A stretch of 25,506 nucleotides of DNA. It comes from DASZXJ01 sp035545895 (GTDB lineage Bacteria; Planctomycetota; Phycisphaerae; Tepidisphaerales; Tepidisphaeraceae). Each line of letters begins with the position of its first letter. Position 1 is the first letter of the stretch. The translations under genes and the position numbers were made by a program. The stretch covers positions 1 to 25,506 of the forward strand of contig DASZXJ010000232.1 in the NCBI GenBank assembly GCA_035545895.1, in the 5' to 3' direction. Positions 6,692-14,983 of the stretch are shown here, piece by piece. The notes under the pieces were generated by a model. The model had not been told where the DNA came from. It saw nothing but the letters and a program-made list of their open reading frames with translations, and did not search any database.

Positions 6692-6900
6692 AACTCAACC
6701 AACAGCCTAAACCACAATCGCCAAATGGCAAATCAAAATGCGCAACCGGCAAGAGTTGCCGCTCAAAAAACATCGGCAGAAAATCGCTTTTCAGTTGACA
6801 ATCGGAGCGTGAATGATCTCTTCCGGACGTTGGAGGATGGAACGGAAGATGGGCGTTTTACGTCGGTTTGAGTTGCAAGCGGAATTCTCAGCTCTTAATC

Positions 6901-7290
6901 TCAAGCAGGGACGGGCATCTGCGCGATGGCAGCTTCTACGGCTTTTTCGACGGCGGCGTGCACATCGGTCGACGGTAAGACCGCATGGCGCCAAAACGAA
7001 CCTAATAAAGTATTTAAAACTTGATTGCCAAAGTCCCTTTCGAAATCCAGACCGCTTTTCAGCAGATCCGCCAGGGCAACCACTAATTGTGTGCGAAGTT
7101 CAGTGCCGTATGCTTCCAAATTCAGTTCAAATTGTCGTTGTTCTTGCTTATTGAAGACCCCAAAGTCGAGTACGCGTTGCAAGTCCTGTGGAGCAACGCC
7201 GCCTGCTATCGCAAGTGACCGCCAATCGTCTGAATCCTTCTCCAGCATGTTTATTGCCCTGGCTCGGGTTTCTTCGTCAATAAGCTGCAT
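6901..7290 (-). CDS. Unrecognised small helical protein, second gene of an orphan operon
   Basis: A 129-residue acidic protein with AAAGGA about 8 bases before the ATG at 7288-7290. I do not recognise a family. It is predicted by eye to be almost entirely alpha-helical with no signal peptide, membrane segment or cysteine. Features are the start QLIDEETRARAINMLEKD, a central helix rich in Gln/Glu/Leu, and a hydrophobic stretch LRTQLVVALADLLKSG. It follows the 261-residue orphan by 28 bp in the same direction and very likely shares its transcript. Base composition is visibly richer in A/T than in pdxA or ribE on either side, which may mean recent acquisition. Confidence 0.65.
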   Translation of the reverse strand: MQLIDEETRARAINMLEKDSDDWRSLAIAGGVAPQDLQRVLDFGVFNKQEQRQFELNLEAYGTELRTQLVVALADLLKSGLDFERDFGNQVLNTLLGSFWRHAVLPSTDVHAAVEKAVEAAIAQMPVPA

Positions 7291-7318
7291 ATAACATCCT
7301 TTCGAACATATCGACTGA

Positions 7319-8104
7319 TCAAATCACGGGGATTTCTTTCGGTCCAAAATCCACTGATGCGAGAAAAAACTCCACTCGAATTTCGTGCAAAGATACCTCA
7401 CGCGTTCCATAAGCCTCGACGAGATTTTTTCTTCCCCACAATAGTGCGAGAAAATTCCATAAGCGATTCGAATCCACCGGCTGGCGTGTTCGCTTGTTGA
7501 TTACCATCAAATCTTCAGGTTTGGCACGAAATTTAAACATACCGCGACGCTGTTTGCTAGCTTCATCGACCGCCAGATGAACATGTAAATCCGCCACGTA
7601 ATCAAGCACCGATCCGGCTGCAAATGCCCTTGCGGCGGTGTCGACGGGCAGGTATTCCCACGTCGGGTTCTCGCCACCGGTGAGCTGCTTGACCGGATAT
7701 GTGGGAACGGTTTCCTTCGCACCAACCGATGAAGTGTGCTTGCTGCCCCGTTTTGAAGATAAGGCGCCTGATACTTTGGCCCCTGGGCCGCTCAATGTTC
7801 CGGAAGCTTTTGCTCCATGCTCCTCGTCTTCGCTCGATCCTGTTTCCCATTCCATGTTTGCAGGCAATGACCAATGGCAAGAAGACATGCACTTTAAGCC
7901 GGTAAGTTCAAGTTCAATTAGTGCGCGACTCAATCCCAATTGATTGTTGCCGAGGTCCACATTGCAGGCTGGAAAGGAAGTTGACCAGTGAAGAACATGA
8001 TAACCCGGATCGACCATTTGCATCGGGTTATCTTCTTTCACGAGCAGGGCAGCAACGTTATTGCGATCAGGAACTCCGCGGGACAATTCGCATCGATATT
8101 TCAT
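7319..8104 (-). CDS. Unrecognised two-part protein, first gene of an orphan operon
   Basis: A 261-residue protein starting at the ATG at 8102-8104 with GGAG about 9 bases upstream; a start 12 codons earlier has no ribosome site. No family is recognised. An N-terminal part (1-88) has four cysteines (5, 47, 72, 76). A linker (89-140) rich in Gly/Ser/Ala/Lys contains two near-identical nonapeptides, GAKASGTLS (97-105) and GAKVSGALS (108-116). A C-terminal part (141-261) has alternating strands and the distinctive WNFLALLWGRKNLVEAYG. No signal peptide or membrane segment is seen, so it is probably cytoplasmic. A good promoter lies just upstream. The linker suggests two independent domains joined flexibly. 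Confidence 0.65.
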   Translation of the reverse strand: MKYRCELSRGVPDRNNVAALLVKEDNPMQMVDPGYHVLHWSTSFPACNVDLGNNQLGLSRALIELELTGLKCMSSCHWSLPANMEWETGSSEDEEHGAKASGTLSGPGAKVSGALSSKRGSKHTSSVGAKETVPTYPVKQLTGGENPTWEYLPVDTAARAFAAGSVLDYVADLHVHLAVDEASKQRRGMFKFRAKPEDLMVINKRTRQPVDSNRLWNFLALLWGRKNLVEAYGTREVSLHEIRVEFFLASVDFGPKEIPVI

Positions 8105-8173
8105 AATTGCTGCTCCAAAAGGGGAATCTGACCGAACCAATATCTACGCAATGTCCAACTATAATACAGGTGT

Positions 8174-8201
8174 AGTGTATCAAACGATTAGGATAGGTCA
8201 A
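8174..8201 (-). promoter_or_regulatory. Candidate sigma-70-type promoter of the orphan operon
   Basis: On the minus strand TTGACC (8196-8201) and TACACT (8174-8179) are separated by 16 bases and lie about 70 bases upstream of the first orphan gene. The surrounding DNA is A/T-rich and non-coding, so the match is more credible than average. Confidence 0.5.
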
Positions 8202-8222
8202 GAAAATCTTAATATCGAGGAT

Positions 8223-8819
8223 CTATGAGAGCATTGTCCGCTGCTCGAGATAGTGCACGACTGTCTTGCTGATGATGTCGGCTTCCAGGTTATAGCGCCA
8301 GCCAACCTTGCGGTTGCCCATGGTGGTTAATTTGAGCGTGGTGGGGATGAGCGCGACCTCAAACACGTTTTCGCGAACGGCCGCGATGGTCAGGCTCACG
8401 CCATCCACGCTGATCGAACCCTTGGGCGCGAGAAATTTCGCCAGGTGAGCCGGGGCCTCGATGGTTTGTCTTGCTTCAGATGGGTTTTCGACGATATGTG
8501 TCAGTACGCCCGTCCCGTCAACGTGCCCCTGCACGAAATGGCCGTCGATCCGGTCGTCGGCGCGCATGGCGCGCTCGATGTTGACGAAATCTCCGGCGCG
8601 CAGGCTGCCCAGGTTGGTTTTGTCCAGCGTCTCTTTGATGACGTCAAACCCCACAACGTTTGGGGCAAGGTGGGAGACGGTCAGGCACACGCCGTTGTTG
8701 GCGATGCTGTCGCCGAGCTTGACATCCGTCCAGTCGGCGGCGATGAGAAGCCGACGAAACATCGTGCGATCTTCAACCGCTTCGACTCGATGCATCTGTT
8801 GAATGATTCCGGTGAACAT
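8223..8819 (-). CDS. ribE: Riboflavin synthase alpha chain
   Basis: A 198-residue protein starting MFTGII, the near-invariant beginning of this family, so the start at 8817-8819 is firm although the frame stays open for 36 codons upstream. It combines two molecules of 6,7-dimethyl-8-ribityllumazine into riboflavin. The internal duplication of two lumazine-binding barrels is visible: GDSIANNGVCLTV (36-48) in the first is mirrored by GSISVDGVSLTI (134-145) in the second, and DGHFVQGHVDGTG joins them around 92-104. No ribosome site precedes the start, and the divergent SDR gene begins 6 bases away. Other rib genes are not in the window. Confidence 0.95.
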   Translation of the reverse strand: MFTGIIQQMHRVEAVEDRTMFRRLLIAADWTDVKLGDSIANNGVCLTVSHLAPNVVGFDVIKETLDKTNLGSLRAGDFVNIERAMRADDRIDGHFVQGHVDGTGVLTHIVENPSEARQTIEAPAHLAKFLAPKGSISVDGVSLTIAAVRENVFEVALIPTTLKLTTMGNRKVGWRYNLEADIISKTVVHYLEQRTMLS

Positions 8820-8825
8820 GTATAG

Positions 8826-9665
8826 ATGGACGATACCATGATGCCCCGCACACTCAAGGACATGGTTGTGGTGATCACCGGCGCCAGCGCCGGCATCGGC
8901 AAGGCGTTGGCGCAGGAGTTGCATCAACGCGGCGCCAAGCTTGTATTGGCAGCACGACGATTGGACCGATTAAACGAGCTGAATGCGAGTTTAGGCGGGC
9001 AACATCTCTGCGTCGGCGCCGATGTTTCCAGGATCGACGGCTGTCGCGGCCTGATCGAACAATCGCTACAGAGATTCAGTCGCATCGATACGCTGGTCTG
9101 CAACGCCGGCTATGGCGTGTATGAATGGGTCTCAAAAACAACGCCCGATCAGACTCGCCGAATTTTCGAGACGAACGTTTATGGCACGACCGACTGCATA
9201 CATCTGGCTTTGCCCGCCATGATGAATCAGTCGCTTCGCGATGGAGTGCGCGGGCAGATCATGGTGGTCAGTTCCTGCGTGGGCCGGCGGGGCATGCCGT
9301 TCATCGGCATCTATTCCGCAACCAAGGCTGCGCAACTGGCGATGTCCGAGGCGCTGCGGGTCGAACTGCGCCCGTTTAAGATCCCCGTTACAACCGTTCA
9401 CCCGATTCACACCAGCACCGAATTTGGGCAAGTCGCGCAAACGCTCGGCCAGATGAAAGTGGTTTCTGGGCCGATGGGTCACACAGCGGGCAAGGTCGCT
9501 CGAAAAATGGTGCGCGCCATCATTCGTCCGCGCCCCGAGGTGTGGCCAAGCCCATTATCGCGCATCGTGTTTGGCCTAGGAACCCTCATGCCTCGGCTGG
9601 TCGACTTGGGCGCAAGTGCATATCGCCGGCGCGTTCAACGATTGAATCCGGATCACAAACAATAA
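8826..9665 (+). CDS. Short-chain dehydrogenase/reductase
   Basis: A 279-residue SDR. The nucleotide-binding TGASAGIG (18-25), the NAGYG motif (93-97) and the catalytic Ser150, Tyr163 and Lys167 (YSATK) are all present, so it should be an active NAD(P)-dependent oxidoreductase. The C-terminal extension with basic and hydrophobic residues resembles SDRs acting on lipids or sterol-like substrates, but the substrate cannot be read. ATG codons at 8826, 8838 and 8841 are all possible; none has a strong ribosome site. It is head-to-head with ribE with only 6 bases between the outermost starts. Confidence is high for the family and low for the start and substrate. Confidence 0.88.
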   Translation: MDDTMMPRTLKDMVVVITGASAGIGKALAQELHQRGAKLVLAARRLDRLNELNASLGGQHLCVGADVSRIDGCRGLIEQSLQRFSRIDTLVCNAGYGVYEWVSKTTPDQTRRIFETNVYGTTDCIHLALPAMMNQSLRDGVRGQIMVVSSCVGRRGMPFIGIYSATKAAQLAMSEALRVELRPFKIPVTTVHPIHTSTEFGQVAQTLGQMKVVSGPMGHTAGKVARKMVRAIIRPRPEVWPSPLSRIVFGLGTLMPRLVDLGASAYRRRVQRLNPDHKQ

Positions 9666-9784
9666 GACGGATTCAAACGTCGCAAAGCACATAGCCATGA
9701 ATTAAAAACGCGAAGATGGTTCGATTTTCGATCCAAAATCCAAGTTTTTGCTTTCTCAACTTGTGGCCTGCCATTTACTAATGC

Positions 9785-9813
9785 TTGCGGATTTGGGCTC
9801 CCCGGCCTATCAT
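9785..9813 (+). promoter_or_regulatory. Candidate sigma-70-type promoter for tRNA-Leu
   Basis: TTGCGG (9785-9790) and TATCAT (9808-9813) are 17 bases apart and lie 11 bases before the mature tRNA, which is ideal spacing for a tRNA promoter. Confidence 0.5.
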
Positions 9814-9824
9814 CCCGCGATGCT

Positions 9825-9907
9825 GCGGCCGTGGCGGAATTGGCAGACGCGCTAGATTCAGGTTCTAGTGTCCACAAGACGTGCAGGTTCAACTCCTGTC
9901 GGCCGCA
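9825..9907 (+). tRNA. tRNA-Leu (anticodon CAG)
   Basis: A class II tRNA of 83 bases. The acceptor stem pairs GCGGCCG with CGGCCGC and has discriminator A. The anticodon stem CTAGA/TCTAG encloses TTCAGGT with anticodon CAG. A long variable arm (GTCCACAAGACGT) and a T arm GCAGG TTCAACT CCTGT follow. The 3' CCA is not encoded. It reads CTG leucine codons. Confidence 0.96.
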
Positions 9908-9957
9908 TTCGGGATCTTTGTCGCAACTCCACTTCATAAATAGCCGATCAAAATGTG

Positions 9958-9986
9958 TTGGACTTGAGTTTTGAGCCCATTTTATT
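9958..9986 (+). promoter_or_regulatory. Candidate promoter of the flippase gene
   Basis: TTGGAC (9958-9963) and TTTATT (9981-9986) are separated by 17 bases and lie 29 bases before the start codon. The -10 match is only partial. Confidence 0.35.
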
Positions 9987-10015
9987 GACCCACAGAAGCC
10001 TGGAGTATTCCCGCG

Positions 10016-11323
10016 ATGACCGCTGCCATCGAACCTGATCCGATCAGTGCACCGCCCACTCTTCGTGGACGGGTGATCGGACTTTTCCAGCGCAACGCGA
10101 CCTGGGTGTTGATCGACCAGGGCATCGTCAGCGTAGGGAATTTCCTGACCGCCAAGGGATTGGGCAGTTATCTGCCTCGCGGGGATTTCGGCAACTTTGG
10201 ATTGCTCATCGAGACGATGCTGTTCCTGAACAGCCTGCAGGCGGCGCTGGTGATCTATCCCATGACCATCAAAGGCGCCACCGGCGACCGCGAAAATCTG
10301 GGACGCATGGCGAGCGCATCGGCCATTCTAACTCTTCTGCTTTTACCACTTTTGGGCGCTGGCATGGCGGGATCGGTGGCGCAAGCGCTGCATGGATGGT
10401 CGATTGCAGTTCCGGCAGTTGCAGCAATGCTTTTGTGGCAACTTCAGGAAATGACTCGCCGCGCCTTGATGGCGGATATGCGATTCGCCGACACCATCTG
10501 GGGCGACTTCATCAGCTATCCCGGGCAGGCGATTGGTGTGACCGTGCTGGGCAAGCTTGGAATGTTGACGCTTTATAATGCATTTGTGGTGATGGCCGCC
10601 ACTTCGGCGATCGCCATCTTCATCCAGGCGATTCAGATCGGATTACGAACGATTCAGACGCAGCAGATCAAGACGGTGGCGCTCGAATTCTGGCGTTTGG
10701 GCCGATGGGTCATGCTCTCCAATGGCGGAACGATTGTTACATCGCTCGGTTATTGGTGGACCCTGCAAGCCTATTATGGGCCGGACGATTGCGGCGTGTT
10801 TAATGCGATCGTCCAGCTCTTCAAGCCCGCCAATCCGATCATGAACAGCATGAACGGGCTAATTGTGCCTGCCGTTGCGCGAGTCTCCGCCAGCGAGGGC
10901 GTGAAGGCAGCAACTCGAAAAGCCTGGAGATATATCCTGTTTGGCGCATTGTTACTCACGCCTTATTTCCTGCTGTTGATCGTGTTTCCCGACTTTGTTT
11001 TGAAGCACTTTTACCGGCCTGAACAGCATTACGACCAGTATGGCAATTGGCTGCGGCTGTTTGTTTTGAACTATTCAGCGGTGTTCGTCGCAGCGATGCT
11101 CGGCGCCTGGCTGGGCGGTCTTGGAAAGAGTCATCACAATTTCCACGCTCGCTTGACGGACATGATCGCGACGCTGTTGATTGGATTGCCTTGTACCGCC
11201 AAGTGGGGTGTGCCAGGGTTGATCATCGGCGGGTTGGTGGCTTCGGTGATCAACGCGGTGACGTCGGCGTATTTCATTCACCAGGTAGCTTATAAGCAGG
11301 GCCATGCACCTTCAGCCAGTTGA
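10016..11323 (+). CDS. Polysaccharide flippase-like membrane protein (Wzx/MATE-type)
   Basis: A 435-residue integral membrane protein with roughly 10-12 hydrophobic segments. It has the overall pattern of the oligosaccharide flippase group: a paired N-terminal helix (about 30-80) with a GDFGNFGLLIETMLFLNSLQAALV segment, a loop near 90, and repeated helix pairs to the C-terminus. Such proteins move lipid-linked oligosaccharides across the inner membrane for exopolysaccharide or O-antigen assembly. The start has TGGAG about 11 bases upstream. The convergent epimerase gene, which could supply sugar nucleotides, overlaps its last 50 bases. There is no polymerase or glycosyltransferase nearby, so the assignment to a particular glycan is open. 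Confidence 0.75.
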   Translation: MTAAIEPDPISAPPTLRGRVIGLFQRNATWVLIDQGIVSVGNFLTAKGLGSYLPRGDFGNFGLLIETMLFLNSLQAALVIYPMTIKGATGDRENLGRMASASAILTLLLLPLLGAGMAGSVAQALHGWSIAVPAVAAMLLWQLQEMTRRALMADMRFADTIWGDFISYPGQAIGVTVLGKLGMLTLYNAFVVMAATSAIAIFIQAIQIGLRTIQTQQIKTVALEFWRLGRWVMLSNGGTIVTSLGYWWTLQAYYGPDDCGVFNAIVQLFKPANPIMNSMNGLIVPAVARVSASEGVKAATRKAWRYILFGALLLTPYFLLLIVFPDFVLKHFYRPEQHYDQYGNWLRLFVLNYSAVFVAAMLGAWLGGLGKSHHNFHARLTDMIATLLIGLPCTAKWGVPGLIIGGLVASVINAVTSAYFIHQVAYKQGHAPSAS

Positions 11324-12248
11324 CAAACTGTGCTAGACCTTCGGCCAGGCTCACCTTCGGCCCATATCCAAGCTCCGCACCTGACCGTTTGAGATCAGCA
11401 TAGGTTCGTTCGACATCGCCCGGCTGGGTGGGGCGCTGGTCGATGATCGCTTTTTTCCCGACTGCCTTTTCGATTTCAGTAACCAGCATGGAAAGCGTCA
11501 CCGGATGCGAGCCGCCGAGGTTGTAGACTCGATATCCCTTGCAACGGTCGATGCTCGACATGATTCCGCTGACGATGTCGCTGATGAATGTATGATCGCG
11601 GCTCATCGAACCATCACCGAAGAAGGGGATTGGTTTGCCCGCCATGATCAGACGAGTGAACTTATGGATTGCCAGATCGGGTCGCTGTCGCGGTCCAAAT
11701 ACGGTGAAAAACCGCAGGCAACTGATGGGCAGTTTGTAGAGGTGCGAGAATGTGTAACAAATCAGTTCGCCGGCGCGTTTAGTGGCTGCGTAGGGACTGA
11801 TCGGTTCTTCGACCGGATCTTCCTCGCTGAAAGGTACGCGGCTGTTGTTGCCATAGACGCTGGAACTGGATGCGAAGATAAATTTCTGCACCTTGTTTTC
11901 AACCGCGGCCTGGAGGAGATAGGTCGTGCCGTCGAGGTTGACGCGGGAGTAAAGTCCGGGCTGCTCGATGGACGGCCTGACGCCCGCCATGGCGGCCAGG
12001 TGTACGATGATGTCGGGTTTTACAGTGGCTACGAGCTTGCTGATTCTCGGCGCATCGGTGATATCGAGTTCTTCGATTTCGATGCCGCTGCCGATGGCTT
12101 TAACGTTGGCGCGTTTCCAGGCGGGGGAGTAGAAGTCGCAGAAGTTATCGACGCCGACGACCCGACAGCCGCGAGCGATCAGTGCTTCGGAAGTGTGCGA
12201 TCCGATGAATCCGGCAGCCCCGGTGAGAAGTACGGTTGGTTTGCTCAT
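11274..12248 (-). CDS. NAD-dependent sugar-nucleotide epimerase/dehydratase
   Basis: A 324-residue extended SDR with AAGGA six bases before the ATG. The N-terminal TGAAGFIGSH carries the GxxGxxG nucleotide-binding loop (10-16). ASSSSVYG (127-133) and the catalytic Tyr153/Lys157 (YAATK) complete the active site. The segments GVDNFCDFYSPAWKRANV and AGVRPSIEQPGLY resemble UDP-glucuronate 4-epimerases of the capsule type, which make UDP-galacturonate, and this is my best guess over UDP-glucose 4-epimerase. Its 3' end overlaps the convergent flippase by 50 bases, which argues for a long-standing arrangement. It is divergent from the beta-helix gene with about 50 bp between starts. Confidence 0.85.
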   Translation of the reverse strand: MSKPTVLLTGAAGFIGSHTSEALIARGCRVVGVDNFCDFYSPAWKRANVKAIGSGIEIEELDITDAPRISKLVATVKPDIIVHLAAMAGVRPSIEQPGLYSRVNLDGTTYLLQAAVENKVQKFIFASSSSVYGNNSRVPFSEEDPVEEPISPYAATKRAGELICYTFSHLYKLPISCLRFFTVFGPRQRPDLAIHKFTRLIMAGKPIPFFGDGSMSRDHTFISDIVSGIMSSIDRCKGYRVYNLGGSHPVTLSMLVTEIEKAVGKKAIIDQRPTQPGDVERTYADLKRSGAELGYGPKVSLAEGLAQFVNWLKVHGPAYKLPGE

Positions 12249-12300
12249 TGATGTCCTTTTTGTACTGTGTCGAATTCAGAATGGCCAGCGAGGTGAACCT

Positions 12301-13461
12301 ATGAAACGGATGCAGGGTTGGACGATCGTCATATTGGCGTTGCTGTCGATGGGCGCCGGGCCGGTCTGGTATGAGCCTGCCGCCATGACCGGCGAAGCCA
12401 TCGAGCGCGCGATCAGCGATGCGTACAAGGATCCGCGCGGGCGAGTCTTTTTACCCGGTGGCACGTATCGCATTACAAAAACGATCAACCTGCATGGGCT
12501 GGGGCCGATGCTGATTGAAGGCGCCACGGAAGGCACGATATTTCGCGAATCAAATCATCCCTCCAGCGCGATTCTTGAATGGCATGGTCCGCCCGGCCAG
12601 CCGATGATACGGCTCAATACACTTGGTGTGACGTTTCGCAACATGATGCTGGCTGGCAGGGGAATCGCGTCTCATGGCATTCTGCTTACAAACTCACCAA
12701 CAGTTGGATCTGGGTTGAACCGCCTTGAAGATGTTTGCCTTGATGGATTCACGACCGCCTGCTTTCAGGCGGGCGAAGCTCCCAGGGAAGGAAACTGTGC
12801 CGACTCATTTTTCGATCGCGTGATGTTCTTGCACGCGCCAAACGGTTTTTTGGCGATCAACGAACAATCGGTGAACAACCAATTCATGGGCTGTCAGTTC
12901 GGCTGGCTTGAATGCGCTCTCAATATCGAGCGTGGCGGAGCGCTGACCATGATAGGAGGAGGAGCCGCCTTCAGCGACTTGTTTTTGAAAGTCGTTCATC
13001 GGGGTCATAACACCGGCGCGATACACATCGGGCCGATCAGAATTGAAAATGCCGGCTACAAAAATCGTTACATGTCGCTGGTCGATGCGCGTCCCACGGA
13101 AGGTACGGATCACGATGTCGATTACGGATTAATTACTTTCCAATCTGTCTGGACAGCCGGAGGTGCGCTGCCCGATGTGCCGGATAACGTGGAAACCCCG
13201 CTATTCAGACTTGGTCCAGGCGCCGTTGTTGTTTGTGAGGGATGCGAATTCAAACAGCTAGGCGATCGGGGGCAGTGGCCCATCGCGTATGTCCAAGGCG
13301 CCAAGGACATCGGCAATGCCATCCTTCGCTCCCGGGAAACTTATTGGATGGGCGACACCAAGAACATTGTCGTCAATGAATTTGGCAAGGTGGAATTGCT
13401 CGCGCCTCTTTCGTCGAACGGAATCGAGACACCGACCGTCATTCGCGGTTTAGCGCCCTAG
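12301..13461 (+). CDS. Exported right-handed beta-helix protein (pectate lyase-like fold)
   Basis: A 386-residue protein. The ATG at 12301 has GAGGT six bases upstream and opens with a hydrophobic signal peptide (about 1-19), so it is preferred over the longer frame. The N-terminal pattern AIERAISDAYKDPRGRVFLPGGTYRITKTINLHG is the capping segment of pectate-lyase-type beta-helices. It is followed by short periodic repeats with Asn, Gly and hydrophobic strand residues. No catalytic motif of a named lyase or hydrolase family is clear, so it may be an enzyme or a binding/adhesive protein. The divergent epimerase gene starts about 50 bp away, and the two could share a promoter region. Confidence 0.65.
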   Translation: MKRMQGWTIVILALLSMGAGPVWYEPAAMTGEAIERAISDAYKDPRGRVFLPGGTYRITKTINLHGLGPMLIEGATEGTIFRESNHPSSAILEWHGPPGQPMIRLNTLGVTFRNMMLAGRGIASHGILLTNSPTVGSGLNRLEDVCLDGFTTACFQAGEAPREGNCADSFFDRVMFLHAPNGFLAINEQSVNNQFMGCQFGWLECALNIERGGALTMIGGGAAFSDLFLKVVHRGHNTGAIHIGPIRIENAGYKNRYMSLVDARPTEGTDHDVDYGLITFQSVWTAGGALPDVPDNVETPLFRLGPGAVVVCEGCEFKQLGDRGQWPIAYVQGAKDIGNAILRSRETYWMGDTKNIVVNEFGKVELLAPLSSNGIETPTVIRGLAP

Positions 13462-13715
13462 GAACCGTTTCGGGTAACGAGGTAACAAAAGCGTGGGTTT
13501 AAAATCGGAATGGTCATGGACCAATTCCAGTGCCTCCAAACAAATCCCTTGTCCTGAAAGAAGGCATGGCTTTTTTATTTTAGCTCGTCTGGACGGCGAA
13601 AACTCCCATGAAATGTACCGGCAACCGGCCTTCCGCCTGCTCAATGGCATTGGAAAGCTTGGCATCATTTCATATACTCCTAGCCTTGGGTCATCACAGG
13701 GACGTGAGACAGCCG

Positions 13716-14933
13716 ATGAACATGGATGTGAATCACCCTCACCACGAGCCGCGTCTGCATATTTCGCGGGATGCTTTATTGCATAACGCGCGATTGATTC
13801 GCCGGCAGCTTGCACCTGGAACCAAAATTTGCGCCGTCGTGAAAGCCAATGCGTATGGCCATGGCGCGGATATCGTGGTCGATACGCTTTGTAATTTTGC
13901 GTGCGACGGCATTCCAACGCCCGCGGTCGATATGCTTGCGGCCGGGTCGCTGGGCGAGGCGATGGCGCTGCCCGAATCGTCGCTGCCCGTTCTCGTTTTA
14001 CGGACCGTTGAAAATGTTTACATCGGCCCGGCGCGAGCAATCATCGAGCAAGCCATCCAAAGCAACCGGATATTGACCGTTGGCACAGGCTCGGCTGCCG
14101 ATGATATTGCCCGCATTGCGATGTCGCTTCACCGCCGTGCAATGATTCACGTCATGATCGACAGCGGGATGACGCGCTGCGGCTGCGATATCGCGCATCT
14201 GCCGCAATTGCTGGAACGGATCGAATCGCATAGTTCGCTGAAGTTATTCAGCATCGGCACGCATCTGGCGACATCTGATGCGGCCGACGATGATTTCGTC
14301 ATCGAGCAGGCCGCCCGGTTTCGCAACGCGACGAGCGACTTTGTTGCCAAGTCAACACGCGGGCCATTACGAACGGTTGCCAACAGCGGGGGCGTATTTT
14401 TCTATCCACAGGCGCATTTCGATCTGGTTCGCCCGGGCATTTCACTTTATGGAATCGATCCGACCTGCGGCCCGAACATGCAGCGACCGCTTCAGCCCGT
14501 CGCCAAATGGACCGCGCCGATCATATCCATCCTGAATGCCCCCGCCGGCGCGACAATTGGCTATGGTCGAACCTGGAAATCGCCACGCGATACGCGCGTG
14601 GGGCTGGTTCCGGTCGGCTATGCAGATGGGTATCTGCGCTGTCTGGGTAATCGGGCGTCGATGATCGTGCACGGGCAGGCCGTGCCGGTGGTTGGGCGGG
14701 TGAGTATGGATCTCACCACCATCGACCTGCACGATGTGCCCGCCACCCAAGTCGGCGATGAAGTGACTGTGATGGACAACGACCCCATGTCTGCCGCCAG
14801 CATCTATGCTTTGGCGGAAATTGCTGAAACAATTCCCTACGAGCTCTTCACAAGAATCGGCCCGCGTGTTAAACGAATGGCTGTTCAGAGAGTAGCCACT
14901 GAAAGCGCAGAAAATACGGAAATCAAGCATTGA
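13716..14933 (+). CDS. alr: Alanine racemase
   Basis: A 405-residue PLP enzyme. I use the ATG at 13716; the frame is open for 36 more codons upstream but those are not family-like. Lys43 in AVVKANAYGHG is the PLP lysine, and Tyr283 in the TIGYGRTW segment is the second catalytic base, so both faces of the active site are present. The ligand segments around 176-182 and 241-246 (GISLYGID) also fit. Alr makes D-alanine for peptidoglycan. The last dozen residues (TESAENTEIKH) are encoded by a degenerate 9-bp repeat and look like an extension past the normal end. The family average is shorter by about 20-40 residues. Confidence 0.92.
   Translation: MNMDVNHPHHEPRLHISRDALLHNARLIRRQLAPGTKICAVVKANAYGHGADIVVDTLCNFACDGIPTPAVDMLAAGSLGEAMALPESSLPVLVLRTVENVYIGPARAIIEQAIQSNRILTVGTGSAADDIARIAMSLHRRAMIHVMIDSGMTRCGCDIAHLPQLLERIESHSSLKLFSIGTHLATSDAADDDFVIEQAARFRNATSDFVAKSTRGPLRTVANSGGVFFYPQAHFDLVRPGISLYGIDPTCGPNMQRPLQPVAKWTAPIISILNAPAGATIGYGRTWKSPRDTRVGLVPVGYADGYLRCLGNRASMIVHGQAVPVVGRVSMDLTTIDLHDVPATQVGDEVTVMDNDPMSAASIYALAEIAETIPYELFTRIGPRVKRMAVQRVATESAENTEIKH
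14896..14928 (+). repeat. Degenerate 9-bp repeat inside the 3' end of alr
   Basis: The bases read as three imperfect 9-bp units (CACTGAAAG, CGCAGAAAA, TACGGAAAT). They resemble the A-rich 7-9 bp repeats found in spacer DNA elsewhere in the window. As the period is a multiple of three the frame is preserved and the units are translated as the C-terminal tail of alanine racemase. Confidence 0.4.
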
Positions 14934-14983
14934 TTTCTGGTATCATCCAGCCGTGACAATTTAACAGCATTCGGAGAAACCAA

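Noticed and set aside
6747..6761. A perfect 6-bp hairpin in the spacer upstream of pdxA
   Set aside because: No T tract follows on either strand in the correct direction, so it does not qualify as a terminator.
6791..6994. A minus-strand frame ending RSILQRPEEIIHAPIVN
   Set aside because: The ending looked like a real protein tail, but there is no start, ribosome site or family match, and it overlaps the orphan gene.
9653..9937. A 94-codon minus-strand frame across tRNA-Leu
   Set aside because: It is antisense to the tRNA (GRQELNLHVLWTLEPESSASANSA), a known kind of false gene.
11505..12251. A long plus-strand frame opposite the epimerase
   Set aside because: It is an antisense shadow of a strongly conserved gene and has no signature of its own.
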